Source: Paramyrothecium sp. XJ0827 (lineage: Eukaryota > Ascomycota > Sordariomycetes > Hypocreales > Stachybotryaceae). From it: 64,000 bases of DNA. Location of the stretch: the NCBI GenBank assembly GCA_020881915.1, contig JAJFPB010000004.1, positions 3,472,001 through 3,536,000 of the forward strand, in the 5' to 3' direction. The notes below the pieces were generated by a model. It was not told the origin of the DNA, searched no databases, and saw nothing but the letters and a program-made list of their open reading frames with translations. A program made the position numbers and the translations under genes. Positions 35,570 through 47,097 of this stretch are shown piece after piece. Within the stretch, counting starts at the first letter, position 1; each line of letters opens with the position of its first letter.

Positions 35570-36484
35570 TGTGTTGGATGGATGCACAACCGTTGAGATA
35601 TCACGAAACAATGCGCACTCGGACCTGAGACCACGGCACCTGCAGTTGGATTATGCTGGAATTTTTTTACCAAGGGTCCCTTATCAGCGCGGGGCGATAA
35701 GATAAGCCGATAAGGCACGGCGCCCCCAAAGGCCACAAAGGGATAAGCCGAGGCGCTCGAAGGAGGAATGACGTGGGGACCCTTGGTTTTGACACTGGCC
35801 ATGCCGATTGCGTACCTGAGTGTTGTCCCTAGCATTAGTGGCTGTCAGTCCTGTGCTAATTACTGTAGGCGATGGGAAGAATGCCATCGTCGGAAAGGCA
35901 ATTGTGCAAGCAGATCACACCGAAACAGCGATATCGGAGGCAACCAATACCAAGGACGGTGAAACCACTGCGTCCAAGCTGCGACTCATTTTCGTCGCCT
36001 TTAAGTTAAACAACAAATATCCCCAAAACTACTGTCATCACCTCACGGCCTGCGGCGCCGAGGTCCGAAAGCGGGTAAACGAAACAGCACGTCGCTGACT
36101 TTCCCAGGTGAGTGGCTTGAGCTAGGCTTGGCGTCTGGGGAGTAGGCGAGGAAGCTCGGCGGTTGAATGGTTATCCAGAGCTTGGGGGGGGGGGGACCCG
36201 ACCCGATGTGGGGGAGCCGCCATTATCCGCAGCGGACGGCAATTCCGATCGGGAAGAAGCGGCTCTCATAACCCGAGCATGATGGCCAGCTCGAGCTTCA
36301 GCTTCAACTTCGCATCAATTCCCTCTGCCTCTTGACAGAGCCTTTGGTTCGAATTGAGATTGTGACACGTATACGAGAGTTGGCAATCTTCAGAACCTTT
36401 TGCATTGCAGTCGAGAGCAGCATCTGCCTCTGCCTACGGCCTTCATCTCACCTCCCTCGTGATCCTAACCATTCAGCTTGCAAA
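35570..36484. other. Divergent intergenic region (UTP22 / SCOT)
   Basis: This 0.9 kb holds both promoters. It contains a run of 12 G at 36184-36195 beside CCCGACCC. Short ORFs (for example 35820-36098) have no recognisable content. Confidence 0.55.
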
Positions 36485-38164
36485 ATGCCAACCATGGCAC
36501 TTCGTATGCGAACCCTCAGGGCCTTTGCTCGGAGTGGTGGTAATGTGAGCTCCATCGATCCATTGCACTAAGACACTGTGAGCTGACAGTCATGGCAGCC
36601 TGCCACGGTCCTCGCTAGGTCGTTCTCTGCCACGGCACGACGCGCCGAGATTAACAAGATTTACCCCTCCGCTGCCGAAGCCATCAAGGATTTGAAACCC
36701 AACTCAACTTTGCTATGCGGCGGTTTCGGTTTGTGCGGTGTTCCAGATACCCTCATTGACGAAGTTCTCAAGAAGCCCGAGCTCAAGGGCCTTACCGCTG
36801 TGTCAAATAACGCCGGAACCGACACCTCAGGCTTGGGCAAGCTCCTGAAGACGAAGCAAGTCAAGAAAATGGTTGCTAGCTACATCGGCGAGAACAAGAC
36901 ATTCGAGAAGATGTATCTGACAGGCGAGGTCGAGCTTGAGCTCACACCCCAAGGAACGCTTGCTGAGCGCTGCGCCGCGGGCGGCAAGGGCATCCCTGCC
37001 TTCTACACCCCAGCGGCCTTTGGTACGGTTGTGCAGACGGGCGACCTGCCTTTGAAGAACAAGCCAGATGGAACCCCCGATCAATTCTCCTATCCCAAGG
37101 ATGTCAAGGTCTTCAATGGCAAATCATATCTCCTCGAGCACAGCATAGCCGGCGACTACGCCTTTGTCAAGGCGTACAAGGCCGACAAGCTTGGAAACTG
37201 CCAGTTCCGGCTCGCTGCAAACAACTTCAACGGCGCCATGGGCCGCAACGCAAAGCTGACCATTGTCGAGGCTGAGCACATCGTCGAGCCCGGCGAGATT
37301 CCTCCCGAGTCCATCCACCTGCCCGGCATCTACGTCAAGCGAGTGATCCAAAGCACGGCGGAGAAGAACATTGAGAAGTTCACGTGGGCCAAGGACGAGA
37401 ACGATGCGGACGCAAAGGCAGCTCTCGGCACGGGAGATACCGCGGCGAAGCGCGAGCGCATCGTCAAGCGAGCGGCCAAGGAGTTCAAGAACGGCATGTA
37501 CGCCAACCTGGGAATCGGCATGCCTATGCTTGCCCCTAGCTTCGTGGGCCCCGAAGTCGAGGTGCAGCTGCAGTCCGAGAACGGCATCCTCGGTCTTGGA
37601 CCCTACCCCAAGAAGGGTCTGGAGGATGCCGACCTGATCAACGCAGGCAAGGAGACGGTTACCCTCAACCCCGGCGCGGCTGTCTTTGGCAGCGAAGAGA
37701 GCTTTGGCATGATCCGCAGCGGACGCATCAACTTGACAATCTTGGGCGCGATGCAGGTCAGTGCTTCTGGAGACCTGGCCAACTGGATGCTGCCTGGCAA
37801 GGTCAAGGGTTTTGGCGGTGCCATGGACCTCGTGAGCAACCCGAGCGCCACCAAGGTCGTTGTCACGATGGAGCATACGGACAAGAAGGGTAATCCCAAG
37901 ATCGTCAAGCAGTGCGCGTTCCCGTTGACGGGTCGCGCCTGCGTGTCGAGGATCATCACAGAGCTGGTACGTTATCCTTGCCAGGATTTGTGTCTTTTCG
38001 AGCGTTGAGTGCTAACCTCGCCGTGTCTGCAGGGCGTCTTTGACGTTGACTTCACCAACGGCCTGACATTGATTGAGATTGCCGATGGCGTCACGGTGGA
38101 CGAGATCAAGAGCAAGACGGAAGCACCTTTCACGGTTGCCGAGGACTTGAAGCCAATGCTGTAA
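36485..38164 (+). CDS. Succinyl-CoA:3-ketoacid CoA-transferase, mitochondrial (SCOT)
   Basis: Exons 36485-36544, 36599-37966 and 38033-38164 encode 519 aa, the expected length for the fused alpha+beta enzyme. The enzyme moves CoA from succinyl-CoA to acetoacetate or another acid and back, in ketone-body and acetate/CoA metabolism. The N-terminus is Arg-rich with [12 protein letters not shown], a typical mitochondrial presequence and cleavage region. The first CoA-transferase signature is [10 protein letters not shown] (near residue 54). The second is [11 protein letters not shown], with catalytic Glu347. Both halves are intact and joined by a linker around residues 275-300. A second in-frame ATG lies three codons after the first. 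The neighbours offer no pathway link. Confidence 0.96.
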
Positions 38165-38925
38165 GCAAGGGCTTGTAAATATTGCTTTTTTGGATACCTT
38201 AGCTTAGGCGTGATGCCGGGATGAAAATGTACACTGATTGATATCTTCCGATTTGAGGTACATTGCTAGATGTCTGAAAAATAACAAACTACCTTGTGCC
38301 TTGAAGTCTCGGTGACCACCTTGGGATGTGAGACCAGTCATTCATTCGTCTTCCAGATGGGCGAGGGAGATGGGGAAATGCCCTATGACCAGTCAACTTA
38401 AGCAAAGTCAAGAAACTTCCCGAAAAAGAGACGTGCAATAAGAAGGGGAGAGCCGCAATGCGATGATCATGATATTATTGAATGGCACTTGCCGTGCATC
38501 GTAGACTCCCTGCTTTCTATTTGCCCATGGATCTAGCCGTTGATGGCTGTCGGACCCAAACCACTAAATCCACTAAAAACATGCACGTTTCCCGGCAAGT
38601 CCGTGTCATATCATCTCCCCCAAGGTGCCTTACATGTCTACCTTATGAATGATGCCTTGCCTTGCCATAGGTTGAAAGCATTTCTATAGAGCGACAGCAT
38701 TCTGCCTTTCTTAGTCCGGCACTTCCGCAAGGTGGTTTGATGTGGTTTGGTCTGGTTCGGTTCGGGTCGGAAATGTCATGCCACGTCAAGTGTCAGATTG
38801 CGCCCCCAGCCCTGCGCGAATCCATCCGCAGACAATAGCAACCCCAGCATCTTCATGCCCAAATCACAACTGGGACCGGCTGATCCTCCTCTCTCTCTTG
38901 CGCTGGGGATCTCCATCTCGCAGCA
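38165..38925. other. Intergenic region
   Basis: This is downstream of SCOT and upstream of the next plus-strand gene. It has a tract of GGTTTGGTCTGGTTCGG-type repeats at 38732-38768 and no gene-like ORF. Confidence 0.6.
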
Positions 38926-40409
38926 ATGTTCGACCAGTCGTCAGGTCTAGTCTACAAAGAATGGACGGTCCCGCGGCACGGCTTCTCTGCCAGCGCGGAC
39001 CTCGACTGGTCGCGGAAACGGCCGTATCCTCTCTTTACGGCCCGTGGCGTCCGCGGTCCTCGGTCCTTGGTTGATATGGCTACCAACGTCATCGCAAACA
39101 ACATTGGCGAGGTATCCGACGAGATGCTGGACGCCATGCCCTTGCCGGTTGTCTGGCGCATATGGAGGTTCTTGGAGGCAAGGTAAGTCTCGCTTGAGCA
39201 GCATGTCGAAGCAACCCTCGCTAACCTAATCCTCCCAGGGGCGTCTGTCTGCATGCGTGGAAGCTTTTCTCGAGGATTCTGCTTCGTGAAGAGGATGACA
39301 AAACTCTTGGCTTGTACCGCTTCAGGCAGCACATCTGCCGTCCTGACGTCGAGCTGAAACACTATGTCCAGCCCATGTCATCCTTGTCTGTTGAGTTCAT
39401 CACGCACCTGGTGATAAGCGGTGGTTGTACATTCAGCACACACGAAATGCTGTGTCTCGCGGAAATCAGAAACCTTGGGGTTCTCGAGATTGTCCAGCCG
39501 GCTGATGAGCTGCGCGCCATCTTCCCGCAGGTAAGCGATGGCCTCATCAGGGGCTGGACCGAGGTTGCCAACCCTTTCCCCCTGCTGCGCATCTTGCGGA
39601 TCTGGGGTGATCAAACCACCACGCAGGACTCTCTGCAGCTCCTGACGAAGTTCCCGTCCCTTGCTCTGTACGATGTGATGGGCTCTCGGGAAGACTGGGC
39701 GACCCCACACGAAGAAGGCATAAAAACTGGCTGGGAACTTGCGCAACCCGTGTCGGGCCTGGAAGATTCCCTTCTGCGATACCTTATGCTCTTCGCTCCA
39801 CTGGAGGAGACGCGGAGCAACCGCCTCCGTGAGCTTTCGAGGAGCATAGACGGCGACTTGTTTTCCGTCTGCGGCGACTCGCGCTGTGCTGTTAAGTTTG
39901 TCGGTGAGCACGAGGCGCCGCCCCTGCTTGACTATTTCACCGACAGCGCCAAGGTGAACATGATGTTTTGGGATCCGGAGGCCGCAGCCCGTGAAGCTAG
40001 AGCCTGTCATGGTGTGCCATTCGAAGCCTGGGCCTTCTGGCTTTATTCCTTCATGGGGCAAATGAGCAACAACCGCGACCTCGAGGACCATGGGGTGAGA
40101 GCCGACATTCAAGCTGTGGTTGGGCCTTTTGTGCTACCCTCCAAACCCATGGCATGTCTCTTTTTGGGACACAGCGGCCGCGGGGGTATCTCATCAAAGC
40201 CTTCCTACGTCAGCCGTGGACTGTTCTCCACCAGACGATATACCTTTACCAGACCCTCGGTGATTCGCGATGCATCCATGGCCCCTCCGGATCCGATATC
40301 GTTGCCGATTACCAACGACGTTATCTCTGAGCGCACAGAACCGTCCTTGACAGTGCGAAAGCAGAAGAGGAAGCGCCTAGACGATGTGTTGCATGCTTTC
40401 TCGAATTGA
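38926..40409 (+). CDS. Hypothetical protein, 475 aa, two exons
   Basis: Exons 38926-39182 and 39239-40409 are joined by a 56-bp intron (donor GTAAGT, branch CTAAC, acceptor CCCAG); the join reads RFLEARGVCLHAWKLFSR. The protein appears soluble and globular. The segment EVSDEMLDAMPLPVVWRIWR is an amphipathic helical block that resembles the start of fungal orphan proteins with F-box- or leucine-repeat-like helices, but I cannot assign a family. Later segments (LRILRIWGDQTTTQDSLQLL, LPSLALYDV-like) have the spacing of divergent leucine-rich repeats. The C-terminus carries a basic KQKRKR nuclear-type signal. No catalytic motif, signal peptide or membrane helix was seen. Confidence 0.8.
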
Positions 40410-40787
40410 TCATCCCCCACTTGTTATGTTTTGGCGCAGCACCACCATCAAATTAAATCCAGCGGGCTTAACATCTCGTATTTAGACTTAAAACCTTGAC
40501 ACATGAGATTCTTCAGGACACATTATCAGAAACTGTGTGAGAGAAACTGGCCGGTCTTCGCACAGGAGCACTTTAAATACCGCAGCTGCTGGATGCTGCC
40601 TTGTCAAGGAAGCACTTTCCCTCATCATCATCACCAGTGGTTTCACAGGTGAGCCTACACAGCCAAGCTGTGGCATTTCTTTGAGAGCTAAATCAAAATA
40701 TGGATTTCTAGTCGGAACTTCGATTTGACGCGAGGCAGACGTCGGCAGTAGCGGGCGTTTCTCTTCCTGGCCGTTCTACTTGCCATC
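40410..40787. other. Short intergenic region
   Basis: This is 378 bp between two plus-strand genes. No additional ORF or RNA was recognised. Confidence 0.6.
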
Positions 40788-42028
40788 ATGTCCGCTCAGG
40801 GGTCTGAGGATTGGAATCACGTTCGGCCGGACACGCCCACTCATGTACTTACTTACGTTACACATGACATACCTTCGACCGGATATACATCTGACGATGA
40901 ATGGGGTCATGTTTCGGGACATGGAACCTTTTCAAGCGGTCGGACTACGGCAGGGTCGGTGTCTGACGACAATTCGGAAGACGATGGTTCGGAGACGTTT
41001 CTAGAGGTACGAAAGGGGAGGAAAGAAAGACAGGCATCACGGGGAGGTCCTCTTGGTCTGCATCCTGGTGACGAGGACTCCAACTTAAGTCTTTCATTTT
41101 TCGAACAAGAGCAGAGAACAACTATCGATGCAAGTGACCCTACGGGGAAGACATGTCTACCAAGTCGTGAACGCTTCGAGCTTCCAAAGCCCACATGCAA
41201 CACGCCCGTTGTGCTTCCACGGGACGCGCAGACTTTCTTTCCTTCATGCTCGCCATTGCAAGGAGTCAGGGAGCGGCAGTGCCGTCTACCCCCTGGTAGG
41301 TGTGTGGCCTGCACAGCACGAGCGCCGCGGCCCAAGGAACGCCTAGAAGAAGAGTATTCACATGGATCTCCGGAGCCCACTACGATTCAAGAGCCAGCGT
41401 CTGTTGCTCCTCCGATGCCGCGGGCTGATATTACTTCACCACCATCCCACGAGATTCACAAAAACATCGGAGCGGATGAACGGACAAGGAGGACACCACA
41501 CCTACTCCCCGGGTCCAAAGAGAACATGATTTTTGAGGCGCCGGTTGCGCCGCTGAACACCCTCCGCATGAGGGCAAATGATACACTCGTGCGCATGGCC
41601 TTCGATGGGGCGGACGTTTTACGCGTTTTCAAGGGCGGTGCTATGATGTATTCCACGACTGTAGATGCAAGCACCCGGCTGGAAGTGGAACATCTTCAGG
41701 GAATAAATCCACACAAGATCCGTCCCCGTCATTTGACGAGAGGTATTGCTAGCGTTGGAGGTGCAAAGATCGTCCCAGATGGTCATATAAAGATAGACGA
41801 AATAGACGGAAGGTATCGGTAGACCAGAGAAAAGAGTTGATGCAGTTGTACATCTTCGATTTAGAAACTTTCAAGGGTTGCGCGTTTGTCTACAGCAGTG
41901 GTGACGGCGATAGCCAATGGTTGGAAGCAGTGATGCCCGAAGGAGTGACATACGCAATCGAGAAGACGTGGCACATGCATCAAGTCTACAATGTCATGGG
42001 AAGTGCAATGAAATGTCCCGCCTCATAG
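40788..42028 (+). CDS. Orphan hypothetical protein, about 385 aa if spliced; reading frame shift near 41813
   Basis: One frame is open from ATG 40788 to TAG 41822 (344 aa). A second frame, open from about 41801 to 42028, reads as protein and would extend it. A GT-AG intron at 41813-41895 (donor GTATCG, acceptor CTACAG, 83 bp) joins the two in phase to give 385 aa. Alternatively, a one-base deletion in GGAAGG would explain the shift, since the stretch treated as intron is itself open (QLYIFDLETFKGCAFVYSSG). The N-terminal 280 residues are Ser/Thr/Asp/Pro-rich and look disordered, with a CVACTARAP motif. The residues from about 265 look folded (LRMRANDTLVRMAFDGADVL). No family was recognised. 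Confidence 0.55.
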
Positions 42029-43143
42029 TTTTATCTGGCCCAACCCCAACGGCACGAATGCCGCCAGAACGCGAGACAGAGGGTAAGTCAGCGAGAAATC
42101 AGTCTTTCCTCCAGTTTCCCCTCCAGGACCATCCATTGAGTATTGAAAGCCAGAGTGAATATGAAGGATTTTGTTTTGTATCTTTCTAGTAGGTTGAAGA
42201 AGAAAGGAAAAGAAAAAGAGGGAGAGGAAAATTTCCAGCTGGCATTATCAAGGGGAGCGGCCCGGTGGGTTCGGCGGAAGAATGATGTGCCGCGGCAGCC
42301 AATGCTTGTTGGCCAAAATACGGTGACCAGGACCCTTGCTCAGGTACCTGTAGAATATCGCATCAAGAGACTGCCCGGCTCAGGCACGGGATACAGCAGG
42401 GGATATTTTTCCTAGGCCAAGTAGCGTCACAGTTACTCCCGTTGGATTTATTTACCTTTGATTTGATCCCATCTTGGACATGCTGCCAAGGATAGAACTG
42501 GGCCTCAACTCAAGAGAACAATCCTTAACAGTCAGCGACATGTAGAAGCTGTAGCAAGTGCAGTTTCTGAGACCGCCTCCAACATGCCTTCATCTTCTAC
42601 ACAATGTACGCAAACAAATCAACTGTTTCTTGATAATGACTAGGCCGGGCACTTGTCCGAACTGCCTTTGGATCCCCTGTACATAACCTAGTGACTGTTG
42701 CAAGCACCGCAATGTCATGCATCATGCGTGTTCCGGTCCCTGTCGTGTGCTCCCTGTTGTGACTTTGCAAATCAGGCGCTTGGGCTGCCACAGTGGTGCG
42801 CATCCGTGACTCACTAGCGTGTGTTCTCTCTGGCAAAAATATCAAAGTAACCGTAATTGGAGGGTTTGGCCGTGTTATTTAAGTCGTTCGATCCGTGGTC
42901 CGGTGCAGAGCAAACTGTTGCTAGGTGGACTCTCTCACTGTCTTTCTCTCTCTTCTCTTGATTTGCCGTTGGTTTTTATACTGCAAAAGTCCGTGTTTTG
43001 CGACGAAAACTACCCCGCTACCCCGCCACTCTGCGCCCATCAACTCTGGTTGCTTTTCTTCACCTGCCGCGACTCTAGAGACTGCACCAACGCCAGCACT
43101 TTTTTTTCCCCCGGTCTACTTGTTTATCAATCCATTCTTCAAC
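42029..43143. other. Intergenic region
   Basis: This lies between the orphan gene and the PP28-like gene. It contains a purine-rich block (42193-42232). The last 100 bp are pyrimidine-rich and are likely the leader of the next gene. No gene was found. Confidence 0.55.
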
Positions 43144-44098
43144 ATGGCTGGTCGAGGAGGTTCTGCAGCCTCGTCTCGGGGTCGAGGAGGGAAGTTTAAG
43201 AAGTACACAAGAGGAGGTTCGTGTCTGCTCGCGCAAGTCCAAGGGGCGCCGAAGAGCTAACCACACATCCCAGGCGGCAAGCACTTCTCTCGCGACCTGC
43301 AACCCATCGATGCAGAGGGCAACCAGGTCAGCATGTGGAGTGCCGGAGCGAAGCAAAATGAAGATGACGACGACGAAGATGAGGATTCTTCCGAGGAGGA
43401 GGAGGATGAGGATGAGGAAGATGGAAAGGCCGGCGCCGCCGGCGCCTTGAGCGAAGAAGCAAGCCGCGAGGCCCGTAAAGCCCAGAAGAAGGCTCGCAAG
43501 GAGGCCGCCATAGCCAAGCAGCGTGCCCACACGATCGAGGTCGGCGACCTGCCGTCCAGCGACGACGATGACGACGATGACGATGACGACGACATGCCTG
43601 CCAACCCCAACCACTCCAAGGCCGCCCGCAAGCAGGCCACGAGCACCACAACCGCCGAAGTCGAGACCATCACTGAGGGCGTCGAGAACATCAAGGTCCC
43701 CGGCAGCCGCCGCGAGAGGGAGGCCCTGGAGGCCGCGGCCGCCAAGGAGCGCTACATGAAGCTCCACGCGGCGGGCAAGACGGACGAGGCCAAGGCCGAC
43801 CTCGCCCGCCTCAAGGTGATCCGCGAGCAGCGCGCGGCCGAGGCAGCCAGGCGACAGGTTAGTACCCTTTTATGCCTTTTTCATTTTCATATTTCTTCTT
43901 CTTCCTTTTGCTCTCTTTCTTCTCCCTATCCCTCTCGACACGAACTCCACCACTTCTTGTGCTAACCACATGCCACCCATGCAGGCTGAGAAGGAAGAGC
44001 GAGATGAGAAGGAAAAGGAACGCCGGGCCGAGATCGAGGCTAGGGAGGCAAAGAAGCGGGCGGCTGCGGCTGGTCCCAAGAAGGGCAAGAAGGCCTAA
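43144..44098 (+). CDS. PDAP1 / casein kinase substrate PP28-like phosphoprotein
   Basis: Exons 43144-43216, 43274-43857 and 43985-44098 encode 256 aa. The N-terminus is Gly/Arg/Lys-rich ([20 protein letters not shown]), followed by [11 protein letters not shown]. Two acidic tracts follow: a mixed D/E/S tract, and 11 aspartates at 43560-43592; both are plausible CK2 substrates. The C-terminal PP28 domain is basic and helical ([49 protein letters not shown], then [14 protein letters not shown]). The animal homologue is a 28-kDa heat- and acid-stable phosphoprotein; fungal function is poorly defined. Both introns keep phase, and a CTAAC branch is visible in intron 1. Confidence 0.9.
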
Positions 44099-45248
44099 AG
44101 GGTGTGCTTTGGCAAGCTTTTTTCTCCTTCCGCATGACATTGGGATTGTATACCGAAGCAGTTGTTGCAAATAGGCATGACCAAAGAGTTACGAATATAC
44201 CAATGGCCTCTCAGAGCTCCTCAGGTGGAAGCCATGTGAAACGCTGTGGGTGATGTGGATTGCAATACAACTATACATTTATCGATTGTGATTGAATGAT
44301 TGATCCATGAATAGTGGATTTGAGGAGGATGTTAGGTGTATAGTTGCTTGCCGTTGGGGCCATGTTGTTATGTACAAAACGTCATTGCACGTTAAAGCTG
44401 TTACCACTTCCCAAAGCCTCATCGTGAGATAAAATTAGGAATGAGCCTCAGGTTAATTACTGGATAAGTTGCCCATACAGGTATGACACCAAAGAAAGAG
44501 GGACAAATTGTTTAGAAAGCATTGAGTCATGATTTATCCGTAGTGAGCCAGGCAACTACCGTGGAGTCACAAATCCTAGCCCAGCTGCATTGCCGCGTCG
44601 CGTTCAACAGAAGGCACTCATCCAACATTGGGCGTTGTAGGGTAACTCGGTCGATGTGGGCGTAGAAAGAGGCCTGAGGAAACGGAGGTAACCGGAGAGC
44701 AAAAGCCGCGAAGCGCAAGGTAAAAATCTAGAAAGTGATGGCGAATAAAAACCTCTCAAAAGCTCTAAAATATAAGTAAAACTTCTTTAAAGAAGATATT
44801 GGGTTTTCTTTAATATTTGAATATGAAGTAGCACATAGAAGCTTATTAGAATCTGGGTAGAAGTAGCTGAGGTACTGTACCTGGAGTACATTTAAGTAAA
44901 TTCCTTTGTTTTGCGATCTTGCTCTTTTTGCAAATCGCTTGGGAGGCTCGTGTCCTGAAAAAGGTACCTGAGATGCAGCGCCACTGGGTGGAGCTCCCGC
45001 TAGAACTAACGACGTTGTACCCCACAATTTTTCGTCCCCAGTGGATGGGCAGAAAAAAAATATCACCTCGACCCTCGAAAAATCCCAATCGCTTATCCGA
45101 CCGACCGCCTCTCCAGCCATCTATTTCGTTTGGGCGGAATAGTGTGAGCTACAACACCACAACACCCTTGACATATATCTTGTAGAAGGACCCTGCGTTC
45201 CTCCCAACCACCGGAGAACACAAGAAATCTTCGAGATCAAGCTTCAAG
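44099..45248. other. Intergenic region with AT-rich patch
   Basis: This lies between the PP28-like gene and RRP14. An AT-rich patch at about 44725-44900 contains the inverted repeat TTAAAGAA/TTCTTTAA (44786-44812, loop 11) and no ORF. GGTACC occurs at 44962. The final 100 bp should hold the RRP14 promoter. Confidence 0.55.
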
Positions 45249-47097
45249 ATGGGGGAACTGTCACTGCGGGTTGGTTTCCATCTCCTCGTACCCCGCTGCT
45301 CACAAGGGCAGCCATCCCCGAAGGATGCTCGACTGACAACGCTGCACCGTCTAGGATCGCCTGCGCGACCATGCCGAAGCCTTCGACGGTCTTCTGAGCC
45401 TCATCCCGGCCAAGATGTACTACGGGGAAGACAACAGTGTATGTGTTCCTTGCCCGCCACTGTCGTTCCTACCTCGCCGCTTTCTCCCATCCACCTCCCT
45501 GGTGCTGGCTATTGATGGCCCCGTGTCTGGTCCGCTTACCACAAATGGACTCTTGGGCTAACCGCGGTTGACACAGGACCAATGGAAGAAGACCAAGCAG
45601 ACCAAGCAGGAAGCTGCTGCTGCCCGCAGGGGAAAACTCGACCCCGACAGCGAGTTGAACCGCAATGCCAAAGAGGTCATGGACGAACGTGCCAAGAACA
45701 AGCGCAAACTGCGAGACCTGGAGCCCGAGGAGGCCAACGAGGAAGAGGAGGGTGAGGATGGCTTTGAGGCTCCCGAAGGCGTAGAGGTCGAGAAGCCCGG
45801 CGAAGGTTTGAAAAAGAAGACGGCGGAATCCAACAAGAAGAAGCAGAAGCTCGATGACGAGGATGCGGGCGACGTTGGCGAATCTGCGGATGAACAGCCT
45901 AAGTTGTCCAAGAAGGAGGAAAAGCAGGCCGCCAAGCGGGAAAAGCGCAAAGAGAAGAAGGCCGAGAAGAAATCGAAGACTGCTGACGCGCCCCCGGCCC
46001 CCGCCAAAGACACGACCGGAGATGCACCAGTCGCCGCCACTCCCAAATCGCAGACGCCCAAGGCCAAGAAGCAGGCAAAGACTCCTGACGAGAAAGCAAC
46101 CAAGGCGGCCGCCGCTCAGCCAGCAAAGGTCGACGCTCCCCAACCGGAGGCTCGGAAGGATGTAGAGGAGAGCAGCGCCTCAACCGCCGAGTCAGAGCCG
46201 CAGTCTCCCACTTTCGATTTCAACATACCCCTTGACGGCGCTCAAGATAACTCTGCTGAACCAGCAAGCACCACCACCTCCATCTCCTCCACCGTCCCAC
46301 CTTCAGAAAAGCCGAAACACATCAAAATCCCCGCGGACACATCTGCCCTAAGAGCTCGGCTTGCTGCCAAAATTGAGGCCCTGCGAGCGGCCCGCAAAGC
46401 TGACGGACCGGACGGGAAGCCCATCCGGACCCGCCAAGAGCTGATCGAGGCCAGGAGAGAAAAGCAGGCCCAACGAAAGGAGCACAAGAAGGAGCTGCGG
46501 AAGCAGGCCAGGCTAGAAGAGGAGCGGAAGCGCGAGGAGGCGCTGGCATCCAACTCTCCTGGCGTCATGAGCCCTGCCGTCGAGTTAGACGAGTCAACCG
46601 GCAACTTCTCGTTTGGTCGCGTGGCCTTCGGGGACGGCACACAAATGTCCCATGACTTGAGCTACGTCCTCAACCAAAACAAGAAGAAGGGCCCTTCGGA
46701 CCCCAAGACTGCCCTCCTCAAGGTGCAGAACCAGAAGAAGCGTTTCCAGGAGCTCGACGAGGAGAAGCAGAAGGACATTGCCGAGAAGGAGGCGTGGTTG
46801 ACGGCCCGCCGTCGCGTCGAGGGCGAGAAGATCCGCGACGACGAGAACATGCTCAAGAAGGCCGTGAGGCGCAAGGAGACGACCAAGAAGAAGAGCGAGA
46901 AGGCGTGGAAGGACCGCGCCCAGGGCGTCGAGCAGGCGCAGAAGGCCAAGCAGAAGAAGCGCGAGGAGAACCTGAAGAAGCGCCGCGACGAGAAGATGCT
47001 GGGCAAGGCCGGCAAGAAGAAGAAGAAGGGCGGCCCCAAGAAGAAGGGCCGTCCCGGCTTCGAGGGCAGCTTGGGCGTCGGCGGCCGAAGGAAGTGA
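45249..47097 (+). CDS. RRP14: Ribosome biogenesis protein RRP14 / SURF6 family
   Basis: Exons 45249-45269 (seven codons), 45355-45438 and 45577-47097 encode 541 aa. The joins give MGELSLR, then DRLRDHAEAFDGLLSLIPAK, then DQWKKTKQTKQEAAAARRGK: the conserved SURF6/Rrp14 N-terminal block, which is lost if the small exons are missed. The centre is Lys/Glu/Ala-rich and low in complexity. The C-terminal SURF6 domain (about 340-541) shows the GRVAFGDGTQMSHDLSYVLN start, the LQNQKKR-type LKVQNQKKRFQELDEEK and a lysine-rich nucleolar tail. The family acts in the nucleolus in 60S (and early 90S) assembly. It is convergent with VPS74. Confidence 0.93.
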
